Position numbers and translations under genes: made by a program. From Medicago truncatula (lineage: Eukaryota; Streptophyta; Magnoliopsida; Fabales; Fabaceae), in assembly GCF_003473485.1 (NCBI RefSeq), contig NC_053046.1:10674001-10738000 (forward strand): a stretch of DNA of 64,000 bases. Reading direction: 5' to 3'. Shown here piece by piece: positions 1 through 11,505 of the stretch (position 1 is its first letter; each line of letters starts with the position of its first letter). The notes beneath the pieces were generated by a model. It made no database searches. It was not told where the DNA came from and worked only from the letters and a program-made list of their open reading frames with translations.

Positions 1-933
1 ATTCCCCAGACTTGGAACTTGTCCGAGCAAATTATTTTGATCAGATAAGTCGAGTTCTTTTAGGGAAGAAGCATTTGCAATGGAAATAGGGATTGTACCT
101 GAGAATTGATTGGATGCAATATAGAAACATTGAAGATTGGAAAGGGTGTTGAACATATTTGATGGAAGAGATCCATTAAATTTATTGAGTGTTACTGAGA
201 TATAAGTAAGAGATGACATATTATAAAAACAAGAATGAAATGTACCAGATAGTCTGTTACTAAACACTGTAATTTTTGTCAAGTGTTTGAGGCTGCACAT
301 TTCTTGTGGTATATCTCCCTCTAAGTGATTCATATCCATTGATATAATAGTTAGAGATGAAATATTTCCTATGGATGGTTGAATTCTTCCGGTTAAATTG
401 TTATTTGTAAGCTCCAACAACTGAAGCTTATGAAGAGAGCTAATTCGAATTGGTATTTTACCAATCAGATGATTTCCAGATAAGAATAAGTATTCAAGAT
501 CAGAGCAACTTGTCAAGTTTGTAGGAATCTCCCCTGTCATTGAGTTATTGGAGAGAACGAGTTGCTGCAATCGTGACAACTGACCGAGTTCATGAGGGAT
601 ATTTCCAAAGAAACTATTTTTTGCAAGGATGAGGTTTGTCAAAAAAGAGAGATTGCCTACATGGGGAGATATGACTCCATGCAAATTAAATCCATCTAAG
701 TCTAGCTCTGTAACTCTTTGATGCATGGGATTACATGTAATTCCATGCCAATTACAGTAGTGATTTGAAGTATTCCAAGAGGCCAAGATTCCATATGGGT
801 CATTAGAAATTGATTCTTTGAATTTGAGTAACGCTAAGTAATCTGTCTTGTTTCCTAAGGTAGAGGTAATTGTGTTTTGGACAAAGTTGAGAGTAAAGAG
901 AAGAGATAACCAAAATGAAAATGTTGGAAACAT
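1..933 (-). CDS. LRR receptor-like kinase, 5' part (runs off left edge)
   Basis: The minus strand is open from the ATG at 933 to base 1 with no stop: 311 codons of a larger protein. It begins with a hydrophobic signal peptide (MFPTFSFWLSLLF), followed by a plant LRR N-terminal cap containing NWHGITC (about residues 60-70) and then regular LxxLxLxxNxLxGxIP repeats to the edge. It is close to the complete gene at 5647-8813 along its whole visible length, apart from a one-codon indel near base 35. By that homology the missing part should hold more LRRs, a membrane helix and a non-RD kinase. The likely role is a plasma-membrane pattern-recognition-type receptor of LRR subfamily XII, but no ligand can be deduced. 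The start matches the initiator methionine of the paralogue, and no in-frame extension is supported by both copies. Functionality cannot be judged because the kinase lies outside the window. Confidence 0.88.
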   Translation of the reverse strand, partial: MFPTFSFWLSLLFTLNFVQNTITSTLGNKTDYLALLKFKESISNDPYGILASWNTSNHYCNWHGITCNPMHQRVTELDLDGFNLHGVISPHVGNLSFLTNLILAKNSFFGNIPHELGQLSRLQQLVLSNNSMTGEIPTNLTSCSDLEYLFLSGNHLIGKIPIRISSLHKLQLLELTNNNLTGRIQPSIGNISSLTIISMDMNHLEGDIPQEMCSLKHLTKITVFSNRLSGTFHSCFYNMSSLTYISVTLNKFNGSLPSNMFNTLSNLQCFYIASNQFSGTIPISIANASSLKELDLSDQNNLLGQVPSLGN

Positions 934-1831
934 GATTGGAAAAGGTTTTGAGGAACAAGGGAATATTTTGGATTGTGTAATTTGAACATGATGATTAGAT
1001 ATTATATACTGTTTTCATATATGAGTGGGAACACAAAAGGTAGCAATTTAATTCAATCTTACATTTAGACTATTTATATCGATCGTGTTCTTTTTCTTCT
1101 ACTATTAAATTGCTATAAAGGGATTTGGAAATTTGTAGGAAATGCGTGACAAGGAAGCACACTCCTTCAGTTTGCTTTATTGGCTAAAGTAATGAGTACT
1201 AGTTTTTTTTTTTTTTTTTGACACAGTAATGAGTACTAGTTTATTAACCATGTTTCTGGTATTGTTGTATAAGTCATTATCATAAGTGGTTGGATGCTCC
1301 ACTAATTAATTACAACTAAACGATTCGTAACTAGGCACACTCTTTTTTACCATTTTCTTGGAATTGTCAAAAGTGTTTGATTTTGGGCTAAGTTGAAAAT
1401 AAAAGAAGATTTGACAGCATGGAATCAGAACATTTTTGGTTAGATATACATGAGTGGGAACACCAAAAGATGCATGTTTTTCTTTGTCTATTGTGAACGG
1501 AACTGTCAAAAGGAGTATTAACTTTAGGGTTTCGTTAACATTTTCCTTATTAATTGAATGAATAAATGTTAACTTGTGCCTTAAGGCACAAGTTAATGGG
1601 ACAAATATAGAATTTTTTTTGTTGGAATTCGTGCATTAATTTTTTTTTAACTTTTAATTAATTGAATGCACAAGTATTAAGGAAATATTTCTATTTTTGG
1701 ATTGCTTAACATGTACTCTTAGGACACAAGTTAGCATGACTTTATTTATTACTCTCCCTTCATCCCATAATTGAGTCATTTTAACATTTCATACATATTA
1801 AATATATAAATGAAAGAGAAAAATTATTTTA
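934..1831. other. Upstream flank of the first LRR kinase; no gene
   Basis: No coding exon is seen. About 1000-1300 resembles sequence upstream of the broken LRR copy (10480-10570) and of the second LRR gene (9840-9900), so the flank was duplicated with the genes. There is an 18-base T run at 1204-1221. Around 1570-1740 the motifs ACTTGTGCC and GGCACAAGT form an inverted pair, and TTAGGACACAAGTTAGCATGA recurs near 53700, which suggests an unclassified MITE family. Confidence 0.5.
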
Positions 1832-2317
1832 GGCTTAAATGTACTTTTGATCCCTTTTGATAAAAAAATAAACTTTTAATCCTCCTATTTATATAACTCA
1901 TTTATGATGTGGTGTTTAAGTGACTGTAGTGAGGTGGAGTAAATATTTTCCACATCATCATTTTGATTAAAATTAAATAATTTATTTTGTATAATTAATT
2001 CTTCAATTAATTAAATTAATTAATAATCACAATTTTAAGATCAAAGTTCATGTTCATCATCAACAACAACACAACCATCTCACCATCATTCACAACACAC
2101 TTGTATCATCATCAAAACATCATCATCCGGTTCCATGGTTAAACACGTACTCCTTCCGATCTTTATTATAAGAAGAAAACAAAAATATCAAAACCAATGC
2201 AGTTATTAATTACTATATTTTTTTTTAATGTTTTGAATTGAGAAGAATTAAATACATCCAATAATATTAAAATGACAAATATTAAATAAGAATCTTTGTC
2301 AAAAATAAATAAATTAA

Positions 2318-2704
2318 GGCTAAATTGTATTTTTGGTCCCTTAACTATTTAGGTAGTATCGCTTTGGTCCCTTAACTAAAATTTGATTTATTTTGCTCCT
2401 TTAACTTATCTCCGTTACACATTTTGGTCATTTCGGTTAGTTTTAATTCAAAAACGTTAGGTTTTCTTCATTTTCTTATGGAATTTTTCTGGGATTCTTG
2501 TTGTTGAAGGTTGGTGGAGATGATATGAAGATGAAAAAGAGGAGAAGAAGATGAAGAAAACCTAACGTTTTTGAATTAAAACTAACAAAAAGGACCAAAA
2601 TGTGTAACAGAGAGAAGTTAAGGGACTAAAATAAATCAAATTTTACTTAAAGGACCAAAGCGATACTACCTAAATAGTTAAGGGATCAAAAATGCAATTT
2701 AGCC
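2318..2704. mobile_element. MULE-type MITE, 387 bp, nested
   Basis: Long inverted repeats of about 130 bp start with GGCTAAATTGTATTTTTGGT on the left and the complementary form on the right (GGCTAAATTGCATTTTTGAT read inward). The exact 9-bp target duplication ATAAATTAA is at 2309-2317 and 2705-2713. The centre is also self-complementary (AAACGTTAGGTTTTCTTCAT against its complement near 2552-2571), so the whole element can fold. No coding capacity. Confidence 0.88.
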
Positions 2705-2779
2705 ATAAATTAAATAAGGATAGATAAGTCTTTTAAGCAATAACTACATCATAAAAGTTTTGATATTTTCTTATAAATA

Positions 2780-3840
2780 TTCCCTCCGTCTATATATAAC
2801 CTCCTTTTGTTTTTTTCACATTTCTTAAGAAAAATTGTTAATGCAATTAATGTGTATTTTATGTGTTAAAATTACCAAATTATCTTTTTTTTGTATTGGT
2901 GTTAAATTTGACTTTTCATATTTCAACATAAGTTAGCAGTATTAATTAGGGTATGTTTAGGAAAAAATTAATAAATGCATCTAATAATTTGAGAAGGAGA
3001 TTATATTTAAAGATAATTTTTTAGTCAAATGTGTGGTTATCTGTGAAGCCCCGATACTTTAAAATGGATGACGTATCGTATCCCCTGCGTATCCTGCACC
3101 GATACCTGCCCGATACTTCTCGATACGTATCGGGAGAGTATCCAAATATTAATTTATTTTTTTAAGAAAATAATTTTCTGATACATCCTGATACGCACAT
3201 ATACTTGTTTTTTTTTTTTTTATATTATTTTGATTTCTGTGTTTTTTTTTTTTTTGTGAAAAATAAGAAAAAAAACATAAGAATAAAAACATTATATTAC
3301 TATAATATATATACATTTCCTTTATCTTTCTTTGGTGCCAGTACGACCCACACCACACCACAGAAACAATTTCATCTTCCCCTTTCTAAAAAATTAGGGT
3401 TTCAACTTTTTCTTCCAAAATGGTCGCCTTCTTTCAACTTTGGATATAATGCTTCTTTTTTGGATCGATATAGTATAGCACTAACAATGTTCCGTTTGGA
3501 TATAGTATAGCATTGATGTATAACACTAATGGTGCTCTTTTTGGTATATTTTGCGTATGTAATTGACTAATCACCACTCTCTTAATCGTCAATATTATTT
3601 ATATTTATGTTCATGTGCTACGAATCTAATTTATTGTGTTTGTTAATATATTTGCATATTAAAAAAAAGGTTATAATTATATTATACATTTAATTATATA
3701 ATTTTTTTATTAACGTATCCCAGCCGTATCGTATCTTGATTTTTGAAATTTTCCCGTATCGACGTATCGGTGCAGTATCGTATCCGTATCGTATCTCGTA
3801 TCCAGGCTTCACAGGTGGTTATATATAGAGACGAAGGGAG
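2780..3840. mobile_element. Stowaway-like (Tc1/mariner) MITE interrupted by a hAT element
   Basis: The left end TTCCCTCCGTCTATATATAAC and the right end (read inward CTCCCTTCGTCTCTATATATAAC) are inverted repeats of the Stowaway type, flanked by TA (2778-2779 and 3841-3842). Removing the hAT insertion at 3041-3814 and one 8-bp duplication leaves about 280 bp, a normal Stowaway length. The family call rests on the TIR and TA target only. Confidence 0.78.
3041..3814. mobile_element. hAT-type non-autonomous element, 774 bp
   Basis: The termini CTGTGAAGCC and GGCTTCACAG are perfect 10-bp inverted repeats. An exact 8-bp target duplication, GTGGTTAT, flanks them (3033-3040 and 3815-3822), as expected for hAT transposition. 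Both subterminal regions are crowded with GTATC/GATAC words, probably transposase-binding repeats. The AT-rich middle has no convincing gene. It sits inside the Stowaway-like element, which itself sits in the 3.1 kb MULE. Confidence 0.85.
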
Positions 3841-4397
3841 TAACACAAAATGCACTGATATCCAAGCCCCTCTGGATCTATAACCTAAATCCCCAATTTA
3901 AAACCCAAAGAAAAAGAAAAGTCCCAAATCCACAAAAATGAGAAAGTGAGAAAGACGAAAACTTAAAAGCCGCAAATCTACAAAATCCTTCTCCAAAATT
4001 AAAATATATCATCATTGTGTTGATTTCTAACAAAGGTGGAACTCAATCTAATTGCAAGTAACAGTGATGTGGAAGAGAAGTATGAGTTTAACAACGACAA
4101 TCCAAATTAAAGACAACTCTAGTGAGTTGGATGTTACGAAAACTAACAACAACAGTGGAGAAAGAAGAAATAATTGGAAATTACATGGACTTGGAGAAAT
4201 AAGATAAGACGAGAAGAACCTCAGAGTGAGATTTTGAGTTCTGATTTTTGGGGAAAAACTAGTAAGATTAGGGTTTTAATTTAGGGAAAATTAAAAATCA
4301 TTTTTCAAATTATTTGGAGGAATTACTGTTATTTAAAATTAGGGTTTTCTATCATGTGCAACTTTGCACATATTAAGAAGTTTTAAATAATAATTGT

Positions 4398-4432
4398 CCT
4401 TCTAAGCTTAGCTCAGTTGGTAAGGACAATGC

Positions 4433-4436
<4 letters not shown>
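4398..4436 (+). repeat. Truncated tRNA-like SINE remnant
   Basis: TTAGCTCAGTTGGTAAGGACA followed by AATGCAT matches the 5' half (A-box part) of the short retroposons at 52605-52678 and 54240-54321. The B-box half is missing; an AT microsatellite begins exactly where the other copies read ATAAAATATGCA. Confidence 0.6.

Positions 4437-4480
<44 letters not shown>
4437..4480. repeat. (AT)22 microsatellite
   Basis: A perfect AT dinucleotide run of 44 bases directly follows the SINE remnant. Confidence 0.97.
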
Positions 4481-4482
<2 letters not shown>

Positions 4483-4930
4483 CATATCACATGAGAATGC
4501 CTATCTTATATGAGAATGATGAGAACAAATCTCAACTGGTTGTAAGATTTAAATAGTAAGATTGTATCGAAACTTGTGTGTATTTTATATTAAATATATA
4601 ATTTTTAATAAAGAATTTATTTTTCAATGTAAAGTTGCTACTTTTAGTTCCTTTATCATGTGTAATATCGCACATGTTAAACAAACCCTTAAAATTAATA
4701 TTCTTAAATGATTTAATTAAAAAATGACATGGCTCGTTTAAATCCAACTCACTATGACCATCTTAGCACTACATCATAAATGAGTTAGACACATCATTAA
4801 AAATGGAGGGGGACCAAAACATTCCTAAAAGTTTCCTAATACAAAAAGTTGGTTTTAGAAATAGGGAGATTAAAAGTTAATTTTTTTATCAAAATAGAGG
4901 AATCAAAAGTGCATTTAAGTCATTATTTTA

Positions 4931-5646
4931 AGTATCACCGCGAAGTATTAGCAGTCTCTTCATTATCGTAAATGCAACTGGCTGAGACACTAGTTATTGC
5001 CTTTCAGATGTAGTTTTCAGTCTATGTTCATTTCGTTTCTTTTTTAGTTAATAGGTTGGTTATATTGGTAATAGTTTTCTTGTACAATTTATGTCAGTCC
5101 AATAAGTAGCAGTTTTGAAAAATGAAAATACATGCTTTGGAAACACTTTGGTAACCATTTGTGTGCTCATGCTTTAGCATTAGTGTTTTGTTGTGAATCA
5201 ACTTACTCAAAAGAGGAGTGTTATTTGAACAACCATTTGATTGACAACTTTTGGCACAACCGTAATTTATAAAGAAAAATAGATATTTGCACGAAAACCA
5301 AAGCAATAGAGAGATAAAGTTGTCACAAAAGTTATTAAAAAATTAATGTTCAAATATCATTTCTCTACCCAAAAGCTTAGTTGTTGAGTGAAGACACACA
5401 AAGTTATGGTTTTATATATTTAACATCCTCAATTTCCTCATGCAAGAGTCCTTTGTGCTGGAAGCATAAATATGCTTTGATCATTCATAAATTGTAACAA
5501 ATGGATATGGATGAAATCATCAATACATCCAAATTGATCTTTGTATATTATGTTTAGTAATTTTCAAATACATAACAAGATATCAAAAAAAGAAATTAAC
5601 TACATAATCGGTTAGAGCATAAGCTAAGGCATACGGAATTAAGCAT
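4931..5646. other. Downstream flank of the LRR kinase; no gene
   Basis: No gene is recognised. About 5060-5230 contains a segment that recurs in diverged form near 18150-18290 and 24655-24760, including words such as ACCATTTGT and GCTCATGC. The remainder is probably the 3' untranslated region of the minus-strand LRR kinase. Confidence 0.45.
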
Positions 5647-8600
5647 CTAAAATTCTAAATCAATCCCACCGGAAAGAAATGCCTTTTTGATTATGCTTAA
5701 CTCTCTGGTGACATCAACTATATTCATTCTTTCTTTTGGTGATTTCACTGAACATGCAAGTCCAATCCGAAAAAGTGAAACTAAGCACTTCTCTACGATT
5801 GGAGGGAAATTTCCACTCTTTCCTTCTTCTATTTTGGCTTCTTCATTTCTTGGTACAAGATGTGGGTCCAAAATCTGTAAAATATTATTTGGAAATGAAA
5901 TTTCAACAAATATATGCAGATTTTGACCCTCTTCAAACATTTCATCCGTTGGTCTTCTTCCGGTAAGCATTTCCAACAGAAGCACCCCGAAGCTATACAT
6001 GTCACCATGTGTGGATATCTCAGAACCCATTCCATACTCTAAAAGATAAGAAAAAAACGTTAATACTATGTAACTAGTAAAATATCAAACATAAACAAAA
6101 ATATAGGAGGATTCAATGAAACACAAAATGATCTAAGAGTATAGAAAATACCTGGAGGAGCATAGCCAACAGTCCCTTTAATTCCAATTGTACTAAATTC
6201 CTTGTGAGAGGTATCGTCAATGGCTGAGACAAGTCTTGCTATGCCAAAATCACTCACATGAGCAACCATGTCATCGTCAAGAAGGACATTACTTGGCTTT
6301 AGATCACAATGAATGACCGCTTGCTCACATTCGTGATGAAGGTAATGTAATACACTAGCAATGTCAACAATGATATTCAGTCGTTGATCAAGGTCCAACA
6401 ATCTTTGAATCCCTGCATTCATTATACCTGGATGTAGCCATTGTTCTAGGCTTCCATTGTTCATGTATTCAAACACTAAAGCCTTAAACTCTTGACCTTT
6501 GTAATCTGTACTTGAACAACATGTCAAAACCTTGACCAAATTTCTATGCCTCATATTTTTTAGTGCATTACATTCAACAATGAAGCTCTTGTGAGCTCCC
6601 TTATTTTGAAGGTTCAGAACCTTTATGGCAACAAATTTATCTTCTGATGCAAGATTTCCTTTGTAGACAGAACCAAAACCTCCTAATCCAACAAGGTTTC
6701 TAGCAGAAAATCCATCAGTTCCTTGGTGAAGGTCTTGATATGAAACTCTGGCAAGCGGGTCAATTATTGGTGGATCAGAATTTTTTTTCTCAACTTTTTT
6801 CCTCATTTGATAGATAGTTAGAACAATTGTCACTGTGAGAAGAATAGCTGCCACACTAACTATCACGACCGTCAATTTGATATTATGGTGTTTTGCAAAA
6901 TTAATATATTTGGCAGGGCATGGTTGTAGATGAAGCTCTGAAATACCTCCACAAAGCTTATTGTTTCCAGTCACAACTAACCTGCTTACATTTCCAAAGA
7001 CACCTTCCATTGGTACCTCGCCTTCCAACATGTTGAAAGATACATTCAAGTGTTTTAAAACTGATATATTCTGTAGAACATTTGGAATCGGTCCAGACAA
7101 TCGATTTCCTGACAAGTCTAGATATTGAAGACCTTTAAGTGAAGCCAATGAGGATGGTATGGTTCCGTTGAAAGAGTTCCCTTGCAAATAAAGGCTATCT
7201 AAGACTATGCATTCACCAATGGTTACTGGAATTTCACCAGATAGATAATTATCTGAGACATCTAGCTTGTTGATACTTATTAGTTTACCCACTTCTATTG
7301 GTAGGCTACCACTCAATGAGTTTTTTGACAAGTTCAGTAAGTTTGTTAAAGAGGAAAGACTAAAGACCTTTTTGGGTATGGTTCCTCTAAGAATGTTTTG
7401 TGAAAGGTCTAGGGATTGTAGCTTTTGGCAATGTCCTATGCTTGAAGGAATATTTCCTCCTAACATATTATCTCTTATACTCAAAAGATATAATTGACTG
7501 AGGTTGCCTATAATGGATGGTACCTCTCCTGACAACTTATTTCCATTCAATAGTAATTGTTGCATTCTCTCAAACTTCCCAAAAGTATTAGGAATAATTC
7601 CTTCAAAGTTGCTATTGTCCATGCTCAAGTGAATTAGGCCAATTAGATTTCCTAATTCTGCAGGAATTTTTCCTGATATTGGATTACCCCCAACATATAG
7701 CTGACTAAGTTGAGTGGATAAATTGCCTACAAAATTTGGCAAGTTACCCCCAAAATGATTACTGGATATAGAAATCACTCTTAGTTTAGTGAAGTTTGTC
7801 AAGGTTTTCAAAAACTCCAAATCCTTAGTTGAATTGTCACCTAATTTGTTTGATCCTAGATTTAGTCGTTGAAGATTATGTAGCTTCCCTAGACTTGGAA
7901 CTTGTCCGACAAAATTGTTTCGACTTAAGTCGAGTTGTAGAAGGGAAGAAGCATTTGCAATGGAAATAGGGATTGTACCTGAAAATTCATTTCTTCCGAT
8001 TGCGAAATATTGAAGATTGGAGAGGGTGTTGAACATATTGGATGGAAGAGATCCATTAAAATCATTGGGTCCAACTGAGATCCCAGTTAGAGATGACATA
8101 TTATAAAGACAAGAAGGAAATGAACCACGTAGTTTGTTGACAGCCAATGCCAACCCTGTCAAGTTTTTGAGGCTGCAGATTTCTACCGGAATTTCTCCCT
8201 CTAAGTGATTATTACCCACTGAAAGCACAATTAGGGATGAAAGATTTCCTATGAAGGGTGGAATTCTTCCGGTTAGATTGTTGTTTGAAATCCCCAACAT
8301 TTGTAGTTTATGAAGAGAGCTGATGCCAATTGGTATTTTACCAACCAAATGATTTCTCTGTAAGTATAAGACTTCAAGATCAGAGCAACTTGACAAGTTT
8401 GTAGGAATCTCCCCTGTCATGGAGTTGTTATTAATCAAGAGTTCCTGCAATCGGAACAATCGACCGAGTTCATGTGGGATTTTACCAAAGAAACTATTGT
8501 TTGCAAGGTTGAGACTTATCAAAAAAGAGAGATTGCCAACATGGGGAGATATGAATCCATGCAAGTTATATCCATCTAAGTCTAACTCTATAACTCTTTG

Positions 8601-8813
8601 TTGCATGAGACTACACGCAATCCCGTGCCAGTTGCAGTAGTGAGTTGAAGTATTCCAAGAGCTCAAGATCTCATACGGGTCATTAGATATTGATTCTTTG
8701 AATTTGAGCAACGCTAAGTAATCCGTCTCGTTTCTTAAGGTAGAGGTAATTGTGTTTTGGACAAAGTTGAGAGCAAAGAGAAGATATAACCAAAATGAAA
8801 ATGTTGGAAACAT
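5647..8813 (-). CDS. LRR receptor-like kinase, complete, non-RD (LRR-XII, EFR/XA21-like)
   Basis: There are two exons, 8813-6152 and 6038-5647, with a 113-bp GT-AG intron between them. They join as GYAPPE-YGMGSE and give 1,017 residues. In order: a signal peptide (1-25), an LRR cap with CNWHGIAC, about twenty LRRs to near residue 610, a membrane helix (about 647-670), then a kinase with GLGGFGSVYKG (about 706), VAIK lysine (about 728), HCDLKPSN (about 832), DFG (about 854) and APPE (about 885). The catalytic loop has HCD instead of HRD, which marks a non-RD kinase, the class typical of plant innate-immunity receptors such as EFR, FLS2 and XA21. An intron just before the PE-Y-G motif is usual for this subfamily. 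All catalytic residues are present, so the gene looks functional; its ligand is unknown. An in-frame ATG at 8954 was not chosen because the paralogue at 1-933 shares only the start at 8813. Confidence 0.93.
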
Positions 8814-10740
8814 GACAAACAAAGGTTTTGAGGAACAAGGGACTATTTTAAATTGTGAAATTTGAATATGTTGTGTAGTTATTATAAACTGTTTTGATAG
8901 TTGAGTGGGAACACAAAAGGTTCTTCCTCCTTTCATTGTTTTTCTGTTATGCATTTTAAATACATAGGTTGCATATTATATGTTTTTTTTTACTTGGTAA
9001 AATATATTGATAGTTCCCTAATCCAATCACATGACGTTATCAGAATGGGTAAAATTACAAATATGAAGAATCAATCAACCATTACAAGAGCCAAAATGGA
9101 CCAAGTCCAATGACACCCACACACTAACAACAAAACAACAGCCAAAAGACAAAACAAATGGCCTGCACAAATACACACAGATAATTCTAAGAAAGAACAC
9201 CATAACACCTATAGCCAAAAGAAACCATCAAACCGCTGTTCCAATAACCCGAGGACTAACCGCACCAAATCATAATCCAGCCACCACTTACCTCAAGACA
9301 GAAACCTCAAGTTCCCTGCACCAGAAAAACCAGTCCGAAATAGCAGAAAATGATCGAAAAACACAGGTATTAAATCAGACAATTCTGAGGCAATGAGACA
9401 TGTTCCATATATTTAACCCCCAACGCCACGACATAGCTTTTATGTTACTAACCACCTCCTTCTGATCAATAACCTCATTTGCAAAAAAAAATAAAAATCA
9501 TTTCTAAATTTCCAATCAACGTAAAAACAAATTGGAGGAATCACGATAGCTAATCCAAGCCACCGGAACACCTCTTTCCACACTTTTAAAGCAAAGTCAC
9601 AGAACAAAAATAGATGAATATATATTTCCACCATATCAATATATTATGTTATCTTAAATGTAGATTATTTAATATTATGCTGTTTGTATATATGTTTTTC
9701 TGAGTTTTTTTCCTTTGTGTGTATAATGAAGTAATGGAGTCTAAGTCAATATCCATCTTCATTTGGCCAAAACCGCATTATGTTTATTGTTAAACTAAAA
9801 ATAGTTTATTCACCATACTTCTGACATGCATGAGTATCCAAATTACTCAGAATATTAATTAAGTCATTATCATAAGTGGTTAGATGTTCATTATTAAGTC
9901 CAATAATTTCATTTGAACAATTCATAATTAAGATATAAGTCCACTCTTTCTAATCATCTTCTTGTAAATGCCAAAAGGTGATTGATTGAGTTTGAGATGA
10001 TGTGAGATGATGCAATTTGAACGGATGATTTTTGTTAATATATTATATATTTTTTCATCACATGTTTCTAATACTTGTATATAATTTAGTTATAAAAGAA
10101 TATGTGAGATGATGCAATTTTAACGGATGATTTTTGTTAATTTTACTATTAGCATGCCTAAATGCCTTAACTTGTGTGTATGTCCACTTTTTCTAAAATT
10201 AGGCTCTCACAGGTTTGATCGAACTTTATACCATGTAAGGTAAAGTGGCTTGATACCTTTCTCATTGTTATTCTTCGTATATATATGTTATTAGTACCGT
10301 TTAATGGTGACCAAGATATAATTCTTCATAGATATTCTAATTGTAAATTTTTTCTTTCAAGCTGCAAAATCATTCTTATTTCAAGCTTCACGATATTGAA
10401 GTTGGCTACTGCAAAACCATCCAAGATAAAGGAGTAAATATATATTAAATGTAGGTTATTTAATTTGATAGTCTGTTTTTTCTTCTACTAAATTGGTATT
10501 AGGATTTGGATATTTGTTAACGTGTAAGAAGTTAGCAGACTCCTGCAGTTGCTTTATATGCTAAAGTAATGAGTTATATAACATCAACAACACTTCAAAT
10601 TGAAGAGTTAGTGTACAACGTTGATAGTTTTGGTTACATTTACTTAATTATTTTCTTAACAAATTTCTATGTCAGTGTATTGTCTACTATCTATGTGTGT
10701 GTGAGTCTTGTTGGAGTCTAAGTTAATATCCATATTCATT
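8814..10740. other. Intergenic region upstream of the LRR kinase
   Basis: Apart from the LINE tail at about 9000-9640, no gene is seen. Segments near 9840-9900 and 10480-10570 resemble the upstream flank of the first LRR gene (about 1100-1300), for example AAGTCATTATCATAAGTGGT, showing that promoter-proximal DNA was copied with the kinase genes. A phrase of about 35 bp (ATGTGAGATGATGCAATTT and the bases after it) occurs twice, near 9999 and 10100. Confidence 0.5.
9000..9640 (-). mobile_element. LINE (L1-type) 3' end fragment
   Basis: Read on the minus strand, 9634-9440 encodes HLFLFCDFALKVWKEVFRWL, the zinc-binding reverse-transcriptase tail region (zf-RVT) common to plant LINEs. Further downstream, in other frames, come KEVVSNIKAMSWRWGLN and an untranslated tail to about 9000. 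Stops and frame changes show it is dead. A long untranslated end with LINE-like GT-rich wording (ALVMVD region) supports a 5'-truncated retroposon. Confidence 0.72.
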
Positions 10741-11212
10741 TTTTCCTGATATGTGATTACCCCCAACATATAGGCAACTAAGTTGATTGGATAAATTGCC
10801 TACGAAATTTGTCAATTTGGCTCCAAAATTATTATTGCATATAGAAATCACTTGTAGTCTACTACAATTCGTCAAGGACTTTAAGAACTCCAAATCCTTA
10901 GTTGAGTTGTCACCTAAACTGTTGAATTCCAGACTTAGCGTCTTAGTCGTTGAAGATCATGTAACTTCCCTAGATTTGAACTTGTCCTACCAAAATGTTT
11001 TGATGACCTAAGTTAAGTGTTTGTAGAGATGAATCATTTGCAAGTGAAATAGGGATTAGACCTGAGATTGGAGAGGGTGTTGAACATACTGGGTGGAAAA
11101 GAGCCATTAAAATAATTGAGTGCAACTGATACAATAGTAAGGGGTTGCATGTGATTCCATGCCAATTGCAGAAGTGTGTTAAACTATTCCAAGAGGAACT
11201 TGTGTATTGCAC
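10741..11212 (-). pseudogene. LRR receptor kinase fragment with internal deletions
   Basis: Minus-strand blocks match separate parts of the LRR gene at 5647-8813. 10745-10975 matches about 7670-7890, 10976-11065 matches about 7890-7985, 11066-11140 matches about 8010-8090, and 11143-11195 encodes the cap motif FCNWHGITCNP. Large pieces between these blocks are missing and the frames do not join. The fragment is therefore a remnant of a third tandem copy in the same orientation. The kinase domain is absent. Confidence 0.85.
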
Positions 11213-11214
11213 AT

Positions 11215-11505
11215 CTTAAGAAATTTAAAATGGTAAGTTTGTCTTGGAACTTGTGTATTGCATATTAAATTTATAACTTTTTAATAAATAATTAATATTT
11301 TCAATGAAAAGTTATTACTTTTAGTTACCTTAACATGTGCAATATTACACATGTTGGACAAACCCTTACTTAAATATACATTACTCTTTATTATATTTTA
11401 ACATAAATAAATATTTTTATGATATTTTTGAACAACCTATTTAAGAAAAATAAATTCATTTTTTGAATAAAATTAGAATATAAATTCATTCTTTTATTAT
11501 ATCAA
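11215..11505. repeat. Old AT-rich repeat, left half of a split element
   Basis: 11215-11370 matches 4560-4700 (shared words around CATGTG and GACAAACCCTTA). About 11380-11500, continuing at 12453-12700, is a diverged copy of the interior of the MULE at 33805-34562 (for example TTTTAACATAAATAAATATT). This suggests the satellite-bearing element inserted into an older MULE copy. Confidence 0.55.

Larger units (their letters stand above)
1832..4921. mobile_element. Mutator-like (MULE) non-autonomous element, 3,090 bp, host of nested insertions
   Basis: The ends are inverted repeats, GGCTTAAATGTACTTTTGAT on the left and the complement of GACTTAAATGCACTTTTGAT on the right. Similarity continues imperfectly for over 100 bp inward, including an AACTCATTTATGATGT block near both ends. 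The element is flanked by an exact 9-bp duplication, ATTATTTTA (1823-1831 and 4922-4930), the hallmark of Mutator superfamily insertion. I see no transposase, so it must have been moved by enzymes supplied elsewhere. It contains at least three further elements, listed separately, and lies between two LRR kinase genes. Confidence 0.82.

Noticed and set aside
3205..3510. 101-codon frame
   Set aside because: It is low-complexity phenylalanine text from poly-T runs inside the hAT element.
8814..8954. Upstream in-frame ATG extending the LRR kinase by 47 residues
   Set aside because: The extension would put a hydrophilic stretch before the signal peptide, and the paralogue at 1-933 has no matching open extension.
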